Made by a program: the position numbers and the translations under genes. 64,000 nucleotides of DNA from contig NC_035791.1 of assembly GCF_001653235.2 (NCBI RefSeq), positions 6,536,062 to 6,600,061 of the forward strand. The letters run 5' to 3'. Below, in pieces: positions 31,649 to 42,555 of the stretch; the stretch's first letter is position 1, and each line of letters opens with the position of its first letter. Below the pieces are notes generated by a model. The model did no database searches, had not been told where the DNA came from, and worked only from the letters and a program-made list of their open reading frames with translations. Origin of the DNA: Pochonia chlamydosporia 170 (Eukaryota > Ascomycota > Sordariomycetes > Hypocreales > Clavicipitaceae).

Positions 31649-31996
31649 TTAGCTACTTGGTGTTATAGCTAAGCTTACTAGAATAGCCTGCGCAGTATTC
31701 TTTAGCCTTCCACGTAGTATAGTGGCAACCTTTGGATCAAGGATTCGTCTGTATGGATCTTTAGATACTGATTCCCGTAGGCGCCAGCGCGGATAAACCT
31801 CCCATTTAGTAAAAGGAGATACAGAATCTATCTTTGCATAGACTTTGTGATAGCATGGGATCCTAAGCTCGACAGAAACAGTATAGTCGTTATCGTAAGG
31901 GCTAATAGAATTGGGAAAGGGGTTTTTGCCCGTCGGCAGAAACTTGCGTGCAATACAGTATTGCTTGTTAATTAATCTAAGTCTCTTGGATAACAT
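31649..31996 (-). pseudogene. MULE transposase C-terminal fragment (SWIM zinc region)
   Basis: 115 codons without an interruption. RIPCYHKVYAKID and WEVYPRWRL match the C-x-H part of SWIM fingers and the block after it in Hop-like fungal MULE transposases. The frame upstream is broken by stops. Confidence 0.65.
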
Positions 31997-33249
31997 AGTT
32001 GTTTGTAGTTCACTAAGATAGTTTCCAATAGAGCCTAGATATTAACGAGCAGTTAGGACATCATCCTGTCCACATGCATCCTTAAAGGCACGTTCTTAGT
32101 CATATATTATATCCTATATTGCCTTAATAAGTTAGTAGAGGTAGCTCATACCGTTTAAGAGATAGCTTTTGACATTATTGTTGCTTGATTTTGTGCCGGA
32201 TGTAACTCGGATGCCAAAGTTACAATAGCGACGGATAAAACAGCGTGCCTATTAGGCACTAACAGGCAGATAGGTCAAATAGAGGTATTATAGAATCGCC
32301 CTTTGATCATCGAATTCTTTACAAAGATCTTTCCAGGCTTATTTATACGCCTCCTCTGTCTTAGCATAGAGAACCCTTTTCCACATTAAAACAACACCTT
32401 AGTAGGTATAAGGAATCGTCTTGCTAGCTAACAAGTCTTTAATTAGATATTTGTCCGCATCGCTTAGCCCAGACTTTGTCTGAGAGGGATAACCTTTATT
32501 TTCACTAGCGCTAGGGCTAGTACTATCCTCACACTAGCCACTCCATTTAGTCTTCAACTTAAGCAAGACGTTTAAAAGGATATAATAAATGCAAATCTGC
32601 TGCTATACGTTTGGGAACTAATTATTAAGAGCAGCCTTTATAGCCTTATTAAAGTCTGTGATGATAATATTAGGTGTCCATATCGAGTGTTTTGTGATAA
32701 GTTTGCAAATGCTCTCCGCTAGGAATTAAAATCCTTCTCTCCTCTCGTTATCTATTAAGCCAAATACAGCATTAAACACTATTCCGAGACAGGTTTGGCT
32801 AGTAGCCTAAAATAAAGGAAGCTTAAAGCGATTAGTATTATATGTATTGTTAAAGCTAATCACTTCAGGGAAGCGGTTCTACATCTGTAAACAGTAAGGA
32901 AAGGTCCAGACCAAACCAAGCAGTCTATCTGGGTTGTTATCGGCCTATTTTACTATATACAGGATCTTCTTCTTATCAAATAGTTTAATTAACGCTAATA
33001 TAGGCGCATAGCTATTAAGCTTCTCTCGATTAATAAGCAAGCGGGCATTATAGATATCCTTCCGCAGGAGTGTGCAATCGGGGAATTGCTCTTTAACGAT
33101 AGCAGCTACATTATTAGCTTAAATGCCTGCTTGGCAGCTTGCTAACTTAATTATTGCCTTAACGGGCGCCGTAAGCCGTTAATGCAAAACATGTGCAGAT
33201 AGGGTAATACTCTATTTATAGTTATGCTAGCGATATTTTAGATCCTTAT

Positions 33250-33571
33250 ATTATCGAAGAAACCACTTGCCTTCCTCCAACAATTTAGCAGTTATTTTCC
33301 AATGACATCCACATTTGCAAGACTTTTGTTTTCTAAGACTAGAGCTTTCTAACGGCCGAGGTTGCCCAAAGCGGTCACATTAAAAGGAATATCTAATCAC
33401 CCGTCCCTTATAAGAATATCGATTCCGTCTTATAATCCCAAACCCGTTCTCCTTTGCAAAGGCATTTACCATGCTAAATAGAGCTTCGGCCGATGGGGCT
33501 AGGCTGACTGGGATTATTAGGTTTGGGATTAGCTCTAGAGCGAGGGATAGAGACAGTTGACTTGGCAGCAT
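33250..33571 (-). pseudogene. MULE transposase N-terminal FAR1-like DNA-binding fragment
   Basis: The frame reads ALFSMVNAFAKENGFGIIRR, then RYSYKGRVIRYSF, a stop (TAA, 33380-33382), and continues in the same frame as CDRFGQPRPLESSSL, KSCKCGCHWKIT and EEGKWFLR, the FAR1/WRKY-GCM1-like zinc region. The stop sits at a Gln position, consistent with CAA to TAA. Confidence 0.7.
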
Positions 33572-34760
33572 ATGGATACTCTTAGGTAGCAGTGATGTTT
33601 AAGGTGGTCTTATAGATGAACTGCGTGGTGGTAAGTATAGCAGAGAAGACTCATATGCATTTGAACTTAAGGGTGACTATCCCTATCTTTCTCTCTAATT
33701 CCGTACCCGTTTGTATGATCGAGCGAGATCTATGGTTAACCTTTGACCTTTGCTAATAACCTCCCGTACTATACTTAGTGCGGATTGGAACTTGGTTCTT
33801 ATCCTTAATTAAGACTGCTGTGCTAATAGAGATAATTTAGGAGATTCAGAGGCAAATAGGTTAAGCTCTAGGCCCGGTATTAGCGCTCTGACTTACTGGC
33901 TTTAACTTCCCTCACAGAAAAAGTCATTTTGGAGATAGATCTCATAATTAGAGCGAAGCTCCCATAGAGCTAAACGGAGATCTTGTGAGTAATAAGGACA
34001 TAGGACTCTCGAAAAGGTTTGCGAAAAAGAAGCAAACAGGTTATTAATAGCGTGGTTATCCCTAACTCTGTATAGCTGACTGATACTTATAGAACTACTT
34101 GTTAACTGTAGTCGGCTATTAACTGGTAGGCTATATCTTGCCTGTTGCTCACAATAGCGCTGTCCTTCTTGGTGCGCTAGGTCACTTAGACTAGCACTTT
34201 ACTGTCCGCTAAGTTTTACACTAGTAGACTGCTTTAATGTAGACATAGGTATTTTGATAGCGTTCTCGTTCTTGTACGGCTTAGAGACAAAGTCCAAAGG
34301 ATAGCGCTTGTTAATATCTAGTTAGGTTCACATGTACGGAAAGCATAATTGTATTAAGTAAGAGACATTAAAGAGCACACGGAGAAAGCGGAATAAATTG
34401 GCTACTTATCCTGTGGGCAGCTTTGCTGCTTGGTAAGGCTATAACAATAAAGCATATCTAATACTATTTTAAGACAAGGAATAGTTAATCACACAATGCC
34501 GCGACGCGCTATTATAAGGTTAAAAAGCAAAATAAAAATAGACAAAGCATTTGCCTCACTTGATTTATGCTTCTTAGATAGCTCTTAATTAATACAGTTG
34601 TAGTCTTTAGCATAATAAAACTTAATCCAATGCAATCTTGCGACTGTCCGTCAGAATTATCTGTCAGCTTGTAGGGAGACGCTCTGCTGGTGAGAGCAGT
34701 TAAGGTAGGTACTTTGGGTGGAGGCGGCAGAATCCTTGGTGCGTTAACATGAAACAGTGC

Positions 34761-34844
34761 GGCCAATTAGAAGTGATAAAAATCAGGCCCGTGTAAGAAT
34801 CAGGCCCGTGTAGCCAAAACGTCAGGCCCGGGTAGCAATTCCCA
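34761..34844 (-). repeat. Right terminal inverted repeat of the MULE
   Basis: 84 bp, inverted match to 31032-31115. Confidence 0.9.
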
Positions 34845-35259
34845 TTCTAATACAGTTGACCTGTGGTGGTTCAAGGCAACTCTCCGTGCCTCTAACAAAT
34901 TACGTACCGAAGGACAGTCGCCTTCATTTAACCTCTCCGGGCTTTGGTTGCTCAAATCCGTACGAGTACTCAACCATAGATGGCGGATATGGCTTGCATT
35001 CACCTGCTACGGGGGTAGCTGAGAGGAAGCAGATAACAAGGTTGGAGAAATACGTAATGATAGTTTAACCTTGTTCAGATTATTGAAAGTATAAACTTAT
35101 TTAGATTGTAGGAAGTCATTGAATAGAAGATCTCGCCACCTCTTAATCGTCTAGCTTTGTCTGTACGCGGTTGGAAAGGAGCTTCCAGGACTCAATAGAT
35201 AGCTAGAGCAGCCGCAATTCTCCGAGAGCCGAGCGAAACGCCTCCTAATCGTCGCCGCG
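34845..35259. other. Decayed continuation of the PIF1 helicase relic
   Basis: On the minus strand, after the stop at 35260, the same frame continues with helicase-like blocks (ALGELRLL, ESWKLLSNRVQ) interrupted by several stops down to about 35100. Nothing else recognised. Confidence 0.5.
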
Positions 35260-35919
35260 CTACCGCTGGACAACCTTCAAGAATACAGTTTTATCGAATC
35301 GCCTATATACGTTCCTGCCCTTGATCTCTACGCCCTGTATGTCTTTATCGTAATAGAGCGGCTTCAGTAGCACAGGGTGAAGTTGAAAGAAATCGCCAAT
35401 CAGAAGGATATTTAGACCACCAAAGAAGTCCTCATTCCTATTCTGGAATACGTCGCGGAGACGGTCATCGATCCATGATAGCTGACGCAGCCCCAGCATG
35501 CTCCTCTCATTGATGATCAGGTACTTGATATCCTTAAGCTTCTTCTGGAGCTGGGCATTATCAATGGCCGAGAGGGGCATGAAGGCCTTATTAATTGGGA
35601 GGTGCAACAGAGAGTGCAAGGTAGTGCCCGGTATTTGGTTTCCCGCGACGCCAGTGGGCGCGGCACGCCAAACAGGTGTCCCTCTCCTACCTGCCGCGGC
35701 TTGGAGGTGCGCGGAGAGCAGATTAATGAGGTATGACTTGCCAGTACCACCCGCACCATCTACATGGAGCAACAACTGAGAAGGTTCCTGATTCAGAAAG
35801 TGGTTCATCGCCGTATCATACACTAGGCGCTGGTCTCGATTTAGGGAAATCGCGAGCTTCCAAGAGTTCCAACGAAGTGGCAGGATACGGCGCTGCGTCG
35901 TTCCTGGCAGTGCTTGCAT
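35100..35919 (-). pseudogene. PIF1-like helicase relic (Helitron-type, second lineage)
   Basis: The open part (35260-35919, 219 codons) has the PIF1 N-terminal motifs: LNRDQRLVYDTAM, Walker A GAGGTGKS, APTGVAGNQIPGTTLHSLL, a Walker B IINERSM in which the usual IIDE Asp is Asn, and LLIGDFFQLHPVL. It stops after KVVQR, with degenerate helicase-like sequence beyond. The Walker B change and premature stops show it is dead. It is clearly different in sequence from the helicase at the left edge. Confidence 0.8.
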
Positions 35920-37204
35920 CGTAATGGGATTTGGTATTCAGAAAGTAGGAGTTCTACCTAACGGACAGCTGGTAATACATGTACTTCTAATACCGCATTG
36001 AGATGTGTTCAAAACTCATGTCATATCCAATTGTCTGTGTTAAGTTTTCGTCATTCCTTTATACATCTAGTTCCCTCACATGGTAACTAATGCGTGGTAT
36101 TGGCGGCGGTTTACTTTGGGATTAGTGGCACTCCCAGGTGGGGCTATAGTGCCGCTAACACACATAGTTCTTGTAAGGCTCCAGGACTGGTTCCGAGTAC
36201 TCATCATTAGTACAGTACTTGGCATCCTCTTGATCAGATTGTCTATTAGATCTATGTTGCTTCTAAATTGACAAAGAATTTCTTTCAGCGACGCAATATC
36301 TCTTTTGCCATCTGGTGGCTTGGCCCTGCGGGAAAGCATGTAGCAGCCTGCGGTCGAGAAGGTGCTTGGCCTACAGCGGCTCATCAATATGAACGGTGGC
36401 TCTGGATTGCTGGTCTGCCCATGTCCGCCGTCATCTGAAATCCTTTATGCGTGCCCTTCCTGACAAGGTGATAGTTATTACGCAGCTTACGCATGTCTAT
36501 GGGCACGTTAGAACCTGCCAATGAACTTTTGCGTGGTCCGGAGCTGGAGCCGCTCCAGTAATGTGTTAGAAGGCTACCGCGAGGACTGGAGATCTGCAGC
36601 CGGCTGCTTAAAGCAAGTGCATCGTACCACCCTTGGTCCAAGGGGTTGCGGGAAGTTCCGAACCATCGCTGTCATGGTCGACAGGCCTAGTCATGAGGCG
36701 TACCAGGGCCAAATTCTGACCAACTCTACAGAGCCGTTTCCCTTACAACAGAAGCTCCCCGTCCCGCTGCTTAACAGCTGAATCATGCCCCGAGACTGAA
36801 TTGGCACTGCTACCCAGGTAAAACCGGACGTCGTCGTACCCGAGCAGCAGCGTCCTTACGCCCCTCGAAAGCGTCTGCTCCTTAGTATCTATCTCGGTTT
36901 GGTCAAACTAGATTCCCCCCAGTGCAGTGGATTTAAACGCCTCGCCGTTGCCTAAGCCCGCCCCTGCCTAGCTTGCCTTGCGGCCCATGACTCAGGCCAG
37001 TGGCTCTTAAATTCGCTTTCCAGGATCAAGAAGGAAGACGGCTGGTACGGTAACATTTAAGAGCTTTATCACTTTAGCTATTGTGATATTACATTTGTCT
37101 GAAAAAAATGTGATATATATTCACGGTAATATATTTCACTTTGCCACTTTCGACGGCTTGACCAAAAGCTGACACCAAGCCCACAACTGCCCTCTACTTA
37201 ACCC
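35920..37204. other. Transposon-graveyard sequence, no gene recognised
   Basis: Short frames on both strands without domains; probably the decayed N-terminal part of the helicase-bearing element and other debris. Confidence 0.35.
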
Positions 37205-37630
37205 ATGACCCACCGAACCTACATCACACCTCGAGCGGGAATGGACAACACCGCTTCAGCGGCCGTAGATAGGAAACTGAACATTGTCGAGCCGCTCTTT
37301 ATCCTCGGGCACATATCCCAGGCCCTAACCCAACACATTATCACCTACGTGGGCATTGCCTCCTTTGTTGCTATCGCATTAGCCAAATGCGCGACCGCCG
37401 GGTTCTTGCTAAAGACGCTCCACTCGGCGGATCGGTCATTACAACGGCTAGCCGCGATGGAGAGCGGCAACCTATACCGCTACCTCATGCGTAGTACCGA
37501 GTTCCGACTCATCACGCTGGCGCTCGTCGGCATCGAGCGCGCCACAGATACCAATTTGGGCACCGACCATAGTCTCACGACCTATCGCAATATTGTTGCT
37601 GTGCAAGGTGTACTCACAGTCTGGGGGTAA
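37205..37630 (+). CDS. Hypothetical protein with hydrophobic helix, possibly truncated
   Basis: 141 codons from ATG 37205. It contains a hydrophobic stretch (YVGIASFVAIALAKCATAG) followed by an amphipathic, Arg/Leu-rich half. No known domain. It ends about 25 bp before the dispersed 95-bp repeat shared with 56.4 kb, so its 3' end may have been replaced. Its codon pattern looks coding compared with the surrounding AT-rich debris. Confidence 0.3.
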   Translation: MTHRTYITPRAGMDNTASAAVDRKLNIVEPLFILGHISQALTQHIITYVGIASFVAIALAKCATAGFLLKTLHSADRSLQRLAAMESGNLYRYLMRSTEFRLITLALVGIERATDTNLGTDHSLTTYRNIVAVQGVLTVWG

Positions 37631-37654
37631 GGCGATGTAATCTGTGCCGTTGCT

Positions 37655-37750
37655 AGGTGACGCAGATCCGAGTGGGGGACTCCACTTTAGAGCTTCAACT
37701 ACTTTCGCTGAGGAGGGTGATGCCGGGGCGGCCACTTTATTCAGAGTCCA
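37655..37750 (+). repeat. Dispersed 95-bp repeat, copy 1
   Basis: Matches the reverse complement of 56431-56525 with about four differences. It begins GGTGACGCAGATCCGAGTGG and ends CAGAGTCC. Confidence 0.85.
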
Positions 37751-40344
37751 AAGATTAAAATCCCAGGAGGCCTTAAGGAACATGTCTGGTGCAAAACTAG
37801 GGGCTATGCTCGTTCCGTTAGGACATAGTACTTAATAAAGCTCACTGACATGTGTGTTAAGGCTACCGCTTTGCTGTGTGTCGCGTACATAACCTCTACA
37901 GGCGACAGGACATATGTTTAAGCTGCCCCATAGTAGGCCAGATAATTCTTAGTCAGCGTTAAGATATGTGGCCGTCAGGGTACAATAGATATTCCCAGCG
38001 TGCTTTTTCAACATCCTCAGGACTAGATCTAGGAGAGCGGTTGGATAATAAGGTAAATAGGCTCGAGTTATTTAAAAAGCCACCCGGGCTGACATTTAAG
38101 ACCTTTGATACCACCGTATTTATGTTGCTCTCAGGGCTGGCCATACTTGCGAACCACTTTCGAGTCTGTTTTGCAGCGGAGCAAGATAAAGCCTTAGGAG
38201 TCATTGGAGTATGCTTGCTGCTTCGCTCCATCGGTTGAAGGCAGTCCAGCGTACTCGTGGCGGGATATAAGCTTGGTTTATCTTAATGATATTGGGGGTC
38301 TACCCCGAATTCGTGTATTGGGAAGCTGAAGAAGTATCTAGTAAGAGATATGTTGCCTCCTCTAAAGCTATAGGTAGCCTGGGGCATCTTATACCTTGTT
38401 TACTTTCGTTAGCATCAAACCGTGGGAATAGTATGTAGCTAGAAGGGCACTAACACCGGTAAACATCAAGCGACTAGGCTTGCATCCCAGTCTGGATACA
38501 CCCCAGGATACAAAACTATGCTCACAGGCAACCTAAAGGTTGAGAGGGCCGAATGTACTTTACAGCTAAGCTAAAGGAAAGTAGCGATCATTTTGAAGGC
38601 AATGTCGTGGTTCGGGGGGACTACGTTGTGACGGAGCTTTAGTGAAGGCTCAGATCGCTTCCACGGGACCCCCTTCGGCCCGTCACACCTAGGAACTAGA
38701 GTATAGACTTAAAAGTTTTGCTAGTAAAGCCAGGAATAATATTCCCGATTGTGAATGAGTTACAAGCCTAAGTTCCATATTGACTAGCCTAAATCATGGT
38801 GGCATAAGCAAGCCATAATCGGTTTTGCCGAACGCAATACTTTAACACCCTAGGATACTATTAATGCTAAGCCTTTTTCCATTTTGTATAAACGAGATAA
38901 ATGGTTCTAGTTTGGTATATAATTTCTCATGTGATTTTAGTACTACAGACTTCGGCGGGATTAAACTTTTTTAATAATACATTTCGTACAATAGTTCACA
39001 TTGCCAGGTATTATCCTAACAGAAATAACGGCCGAGTAACCCTTCGCCTTAACATTACAGCGTTGCAGCAATTATCGAATGAGTATCAACCCTTCCCATT
39101 CCAAAATCATAAACTAGGCGCTATGGGCGAGAATGAAGCTGCAGTTAGACAAAGATAGCTAATTTCACCCAGTAACACTGTAACAGCGAGATACGGGCTG
39201 GTTTGTGTCCAAAATAAGATATATAAGGATTCTTAGCCTTCCCGATAGTTGCCTAGAATTAAGCCTAAAACGTAGTTCTAAATTAACGTTACGTTTATTT
39301 GCCGATTAGCATGATAGACACGCATGCATACATAAGCCTCCTAATAAAGTACAGAAAGCTTATAGATGCCGGTCTTCTGCGTCTAGATTGGGACAAACTA
39401 TTATAGACAGAACTTCTGGATGTTTGTAGAGAACTAGCCATAGTATATAGCAAACACCAAATAAACTTGCTGCGTAAACGTGAAGTTAAAATACCTAACT
39501 ACATATTACAATTTAATTCACATAACGTGCAATAACTACGTACTAACTTATGCACTTTTAAGCCTTTTAAGAGAACTAATAGTGCTTAAGTGAATGGGAT
39601 TTAACTGGAAAGTAATATGCAAACTGTAGAAGCCAAAGGCCTACTTAGCACCTAAGAAGCTTACAGAACATCAAGGATAACGGCTACATGTAAAGGCCTG
39701 CGTGTATATGTACCAGATATTAAGGCCTACTAGCGCCAGTTATTATCTTGCCCTTATACACCCTAAAACCAACGAGCGCGATAACCAAAATTACACCAAC
39801 CTCAGCGCAAATAAAATGCCCCTTCCTCATAGGCCAGTTGCTACTGGGGAGTAGAACCTGCACTAGCGCATTAGAATCAGGCGGCATTAGCACAAGCACA
39901 AAGTCATTATCGTTGTTATTGTCGCCGCTGGTGTCATATTCATATTAACTAACTGAGCTATAAGCCCTTCCACCCTCACGCCAATTCTAATTCCAACCCT
40001 CACCTAGATCTTGCCCACGTCCATAATGTCCATGACCTCTGTCATGGATATAAGCAGCGGGGAGGTTCTGTAGCTTAACGGCAGCTACAGGCTCTTCGGC
40101 TAAGGCACTGCTGTTCACAGAGGGCGAAGAGGAAGCAGGCGCATTATTGAAGTGTCGGTTAGCCATATTTTCAGTGCGATAATTTCTGGTATCAAGTTTC
40201 GAGTGCTTGTTTGAGTGACATTGATGAAGCGGTGTTGGGGAACAGCAGCTGCATATCTACTTCTCTCGACCGGCGGCTCGCGAGGCCCCAGCCCAAAAGG
40301 AGAATTTTCCCTTATGGTTGTTGTCAATTAAAATTGCGACGAAG
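37751..40344. other. AT-rich transposon-graveyard sequence
   Basis: No frame with a recognisable domain. The TA-rich, stop-dense composition resembles the mutated MULE nearby and suggests repeat-induced mutation of older elements; this is inference. Confidence 0.35.
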
Positions 40345-40800
40345 TCTTATTAGAGCCAAGAAATTAAACACACTTATTGTTATCAAACAAATAGCCTTAT
40401 GCATTCCTTTCTCGTCCGCTACTTATTGCCACGCTTAAAGCGTCTAGAAGTAAGTGGCTAACAGATCCTACTACCTTGTCCGCTTAAGAAACCGTGTGGT
40501 ATTGTTTGCAAAAGCTTAACTGTAGTTAATTAACCCTTTGTTGCTATCGTAAAGTACGTGGTAACCTGGTTGGCCAGACTTCTCCACCTAATAAGACTAC
40601 TCAACATGATCAAACAAACGCTCTGTGTACTTTCTTCTCGTCTCCACGCTTAAAAGCGCCTTAACGTGAGTGGCTGATAGATCCCTTTACCTTATCTGTT
40701 CGAGGAATAGTGTTATCGTTATTCTTTAAGCTTTGCGTCTAGTTGCTATTCTTAGTTAATAATAAGGGTGCGGTAAAGTGATTGGCCGAACTTCCCCACC
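40345..40800. repeat. Diverged tandem duplication, about 225-bp period
   Basis: Two units, about 40380-40590 and 40605-40800, share the blocks ATCAAACAAA, CTCGTC...CCACGCTTAAA, GAGTGGCTGATAGATCC-like and TTAGTTAAT. Similarity is partial but in the same order and spacing. Confidence 0.55.
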
Positions 40801-41503
40801 AAGTGGCTCCAAGGTTGCAATTACTCCTCTTGGCACTTGACTACACATGCTACAGCATATAGCAGTACGCCACCCGACTACTAGGCAATTGCAGGGCAAT
40901 TCTGTTGACTGCCGGATCTGCAAGTGGTCTACCCTACTAGACGTCATGACGCTTGTGATGTTGGGGGCCATTCAGACTTGAAAGTACTTCATGATGTCCT
41001 CTCTACGATTGAGTATGCTCCATCGTTACAAAATCATCGTGGCGCACATACTCAGTTCGCACCTCAGATGACCCCATTTATGATGCTAGAACCCTTGACC
41101 TTTCGCCCAGTTGACCCGAAGAAACCATGTGACGACAGGTATCAATACAAGCCACTAGAAAAGCGATCCTGGACGTTCGCCAAACGAAAATGGGTGGAAA
41201 GATTAAAGAACATGGTCGGCTTCTATTTGTGCAGTGAGAACCTGAACTTGGCTGTGGCTACACTGGCCACTCTATGATTGCAGTTGCCTAAGACGAATGC
41301 GTCCTGACGCTCCCCAATAAGTCTTAACGATCCAAATGAAGAAACGGATAATAAGAAATACAAGTTCTTTATCGTTGTTAGAGCTATGAGTTCGCTTTGC
41401 TGTCAAAACTCGCTCGTTGAGCATCATACGCAGCTCTGTGACAATTCGGCTCAAGTCGCCAAGGATCGGCTTCTTAGCTTTCTTAGTGAGAGTTGGTCAT
41501 GCG
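40801..41503. other. Intergenic, unassigned frames
   Basis: A 117-codon plus-strand frame (40924-41277) is the longest, without domain or clear start context; probably spurious or decayed. Confidence 0.3.
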
Positions 41504-42025
41504 CTTAGTAGCTCCATAGAAGTCCAGTTTCAACATGGTGGTAACTTGCAGTGGCAACGCTTCGAATGGTGCTGGGGCCTTGCGAACAGCAAAAGACTCA
41601 GGATTGCATTTAAGCTGACACTCATTGTGCTCTTTCACATGATGCAAGCCCCAACCTCTGTTTATTTTTTTCATTTTATATTTTTTTTACGTGTGACTTA
41701 ACCATGATCTGCGTTATCCTCGTTGGGCATCATCCGTTTATCTGGTCTTCCACCGAGGTAGCTGGAATAGTGTTGCCGCATTCTCCACACCGAGCAGTGT
41801 CATCCGCGCTTGTTTAGCAGTTCGTGCACGATCTCGACATGTCCTTCTTGAGACGCAGCCTGAAGGCGTTGCCATACTCTCCGCACTGACCATTGATATC
41901 TGCTCTTATTGTCTAATAATATCTTCACGGTGTCGACATGTCCTCTTTGAGAAGCAGCTAGAAGAGCGTTGCCATATCGTCCACCTTGACCCCCAAGCGA
42001 CTTAAGGTGAAGTTCTAAAAGCAAC
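41504..42025 (-). pseudogene. Ankyrin-repeat gene 3' remnant, duplicate of the 57.6-58.1 kb region
   Basis: The minus frame at 41800-42024 holds ankyrin units of the GGRYGNALLAASQRGHVD and LQAASQEGHVEIVHELL type, as in the NLR ending at 57791, with at least one frame disruption between units. The sequence after the ankyrin part (41504-41760) matches 57630-57830 in order: CTTAGTAGCTCCATAGAAGT, ATTGCTCTTTCAC-like and GTGACTTAACCATGAT. It is therefore an old segmental copy of an NLR 3' end including its downstream flank. It lies 0.5 kb beyond the intact NLR, whose own ankyrins are of a different type. Confidence 0.7.
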
Positions 42026-42305
42026 TTTGATGATCTACTTCAGTCGCCGCACTTTGTATACTTGAAGTCAAAGTGTGCCTTAATTGAGCCTGGGCCCCTT
42101 CGACTCACCTCTGACAAAGTTATTAAAAATCCAATATGCTGCTCTGACTGTGCCATGGGTGCCGGGTCCAAGCCAAAATAGCCTGACATAACACTAGTAA
42201 GAGAGCTTTACTTAACAATCCACGGTAGGAAAAGCTTCTCTGGTTAGCTAAGACCAAGGTATTGGAGACACGGCTTGATCGTGAGGGGCTATGCAGGTAC
42301 CATTT
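42026..42305. other. Spacer, no gene recognised
   Basis: Lies between the ankyrin remnant and the MITE; nothing seen. Confidence 0.4.
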
Positions 42306-42313
42306 TCTGAGGA

Positions 42314-42524
42314 CAGGGCTCCCAATAGTCCAGACTGTTTGGACTATTAGTCCACGTTTTGCATCGTTGCCCTGGACAACACCGTGATGAATCTATTAAA
42401 AGCAACAAACAACAGCATATGACTGGCTGACATTCAGCTTCATCAGTTTCATAATAGAGAAAACAGGGTTGTCAAACAAACTTTGGACTATTAGTCCAAA
42501 CAGTCCGGACTATTGGGAGCCCTG
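42314..42524. mobile_element. hAT-type MITE (211 bp) with 8-bp target duplication
   Basis: Both ends are CAGGGCTCCCAATAGTCC in inverted orientation, and the inverted repeats extend about 40 bp with only two or three mismatches. The element is flanked by identical 8-mers TCTGAGGA (42306-42313 and 42525-42532). Ends beginning CAGGG with 8-bp duplications are the hAT signature. It has no coding capacity. It lies 31 bp past the stop of the NLR gene (42556), inside the likely 3' UTR. Confidence 0.92.
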
Positions 42525-42555
42525 TCTGAGGATAGGCCGCAGTATGGTCTCGTCG

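Larger units (their letters stand above)
31032..34844 (-). mobile_element. MULE (Mutator-like) DNA transposon, mutated, with 84-bp terminal inverted repeats
   Basis: The ends 31032-31115 and 34761-34844 are near-perfect inverted copies beginning TGGGAATTGCTACCCGGGCC, each with an internal repeat of CACGGGCCTGATT. Between them on the minus strand are decayed transposase parts in family order: a FAR1-like zinc DNA-binding region (33571 to about 33250: VNAFAKENGFGIIRRNRYSY, then CDRFGQPR and CKCGCHW), a central MULE catalytic region full of stops, and a SWIM-type end (31649-31996: IPCYHKVYAK, YPRWRL). Stops lie where Gln codons are expected, for example TAA at 33380 before CDRFGQPR. No target duplication is evident because the left flank is a T tract. 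Confidence 0.85.

Noticed and set aside
34512..34766. Minus-strand ORF just inside the MULE right end
   Set aside because: Pro-rich start but no transposase motif; it could be captured or random sequence, so it was not called as a gene.
38626..38687. Short TGTGACGG...CCCGTCACA inverted pair that could be a tiny LTR or MITE
   Set aside because: Only 62 bp long and the flanks show no target duplication.
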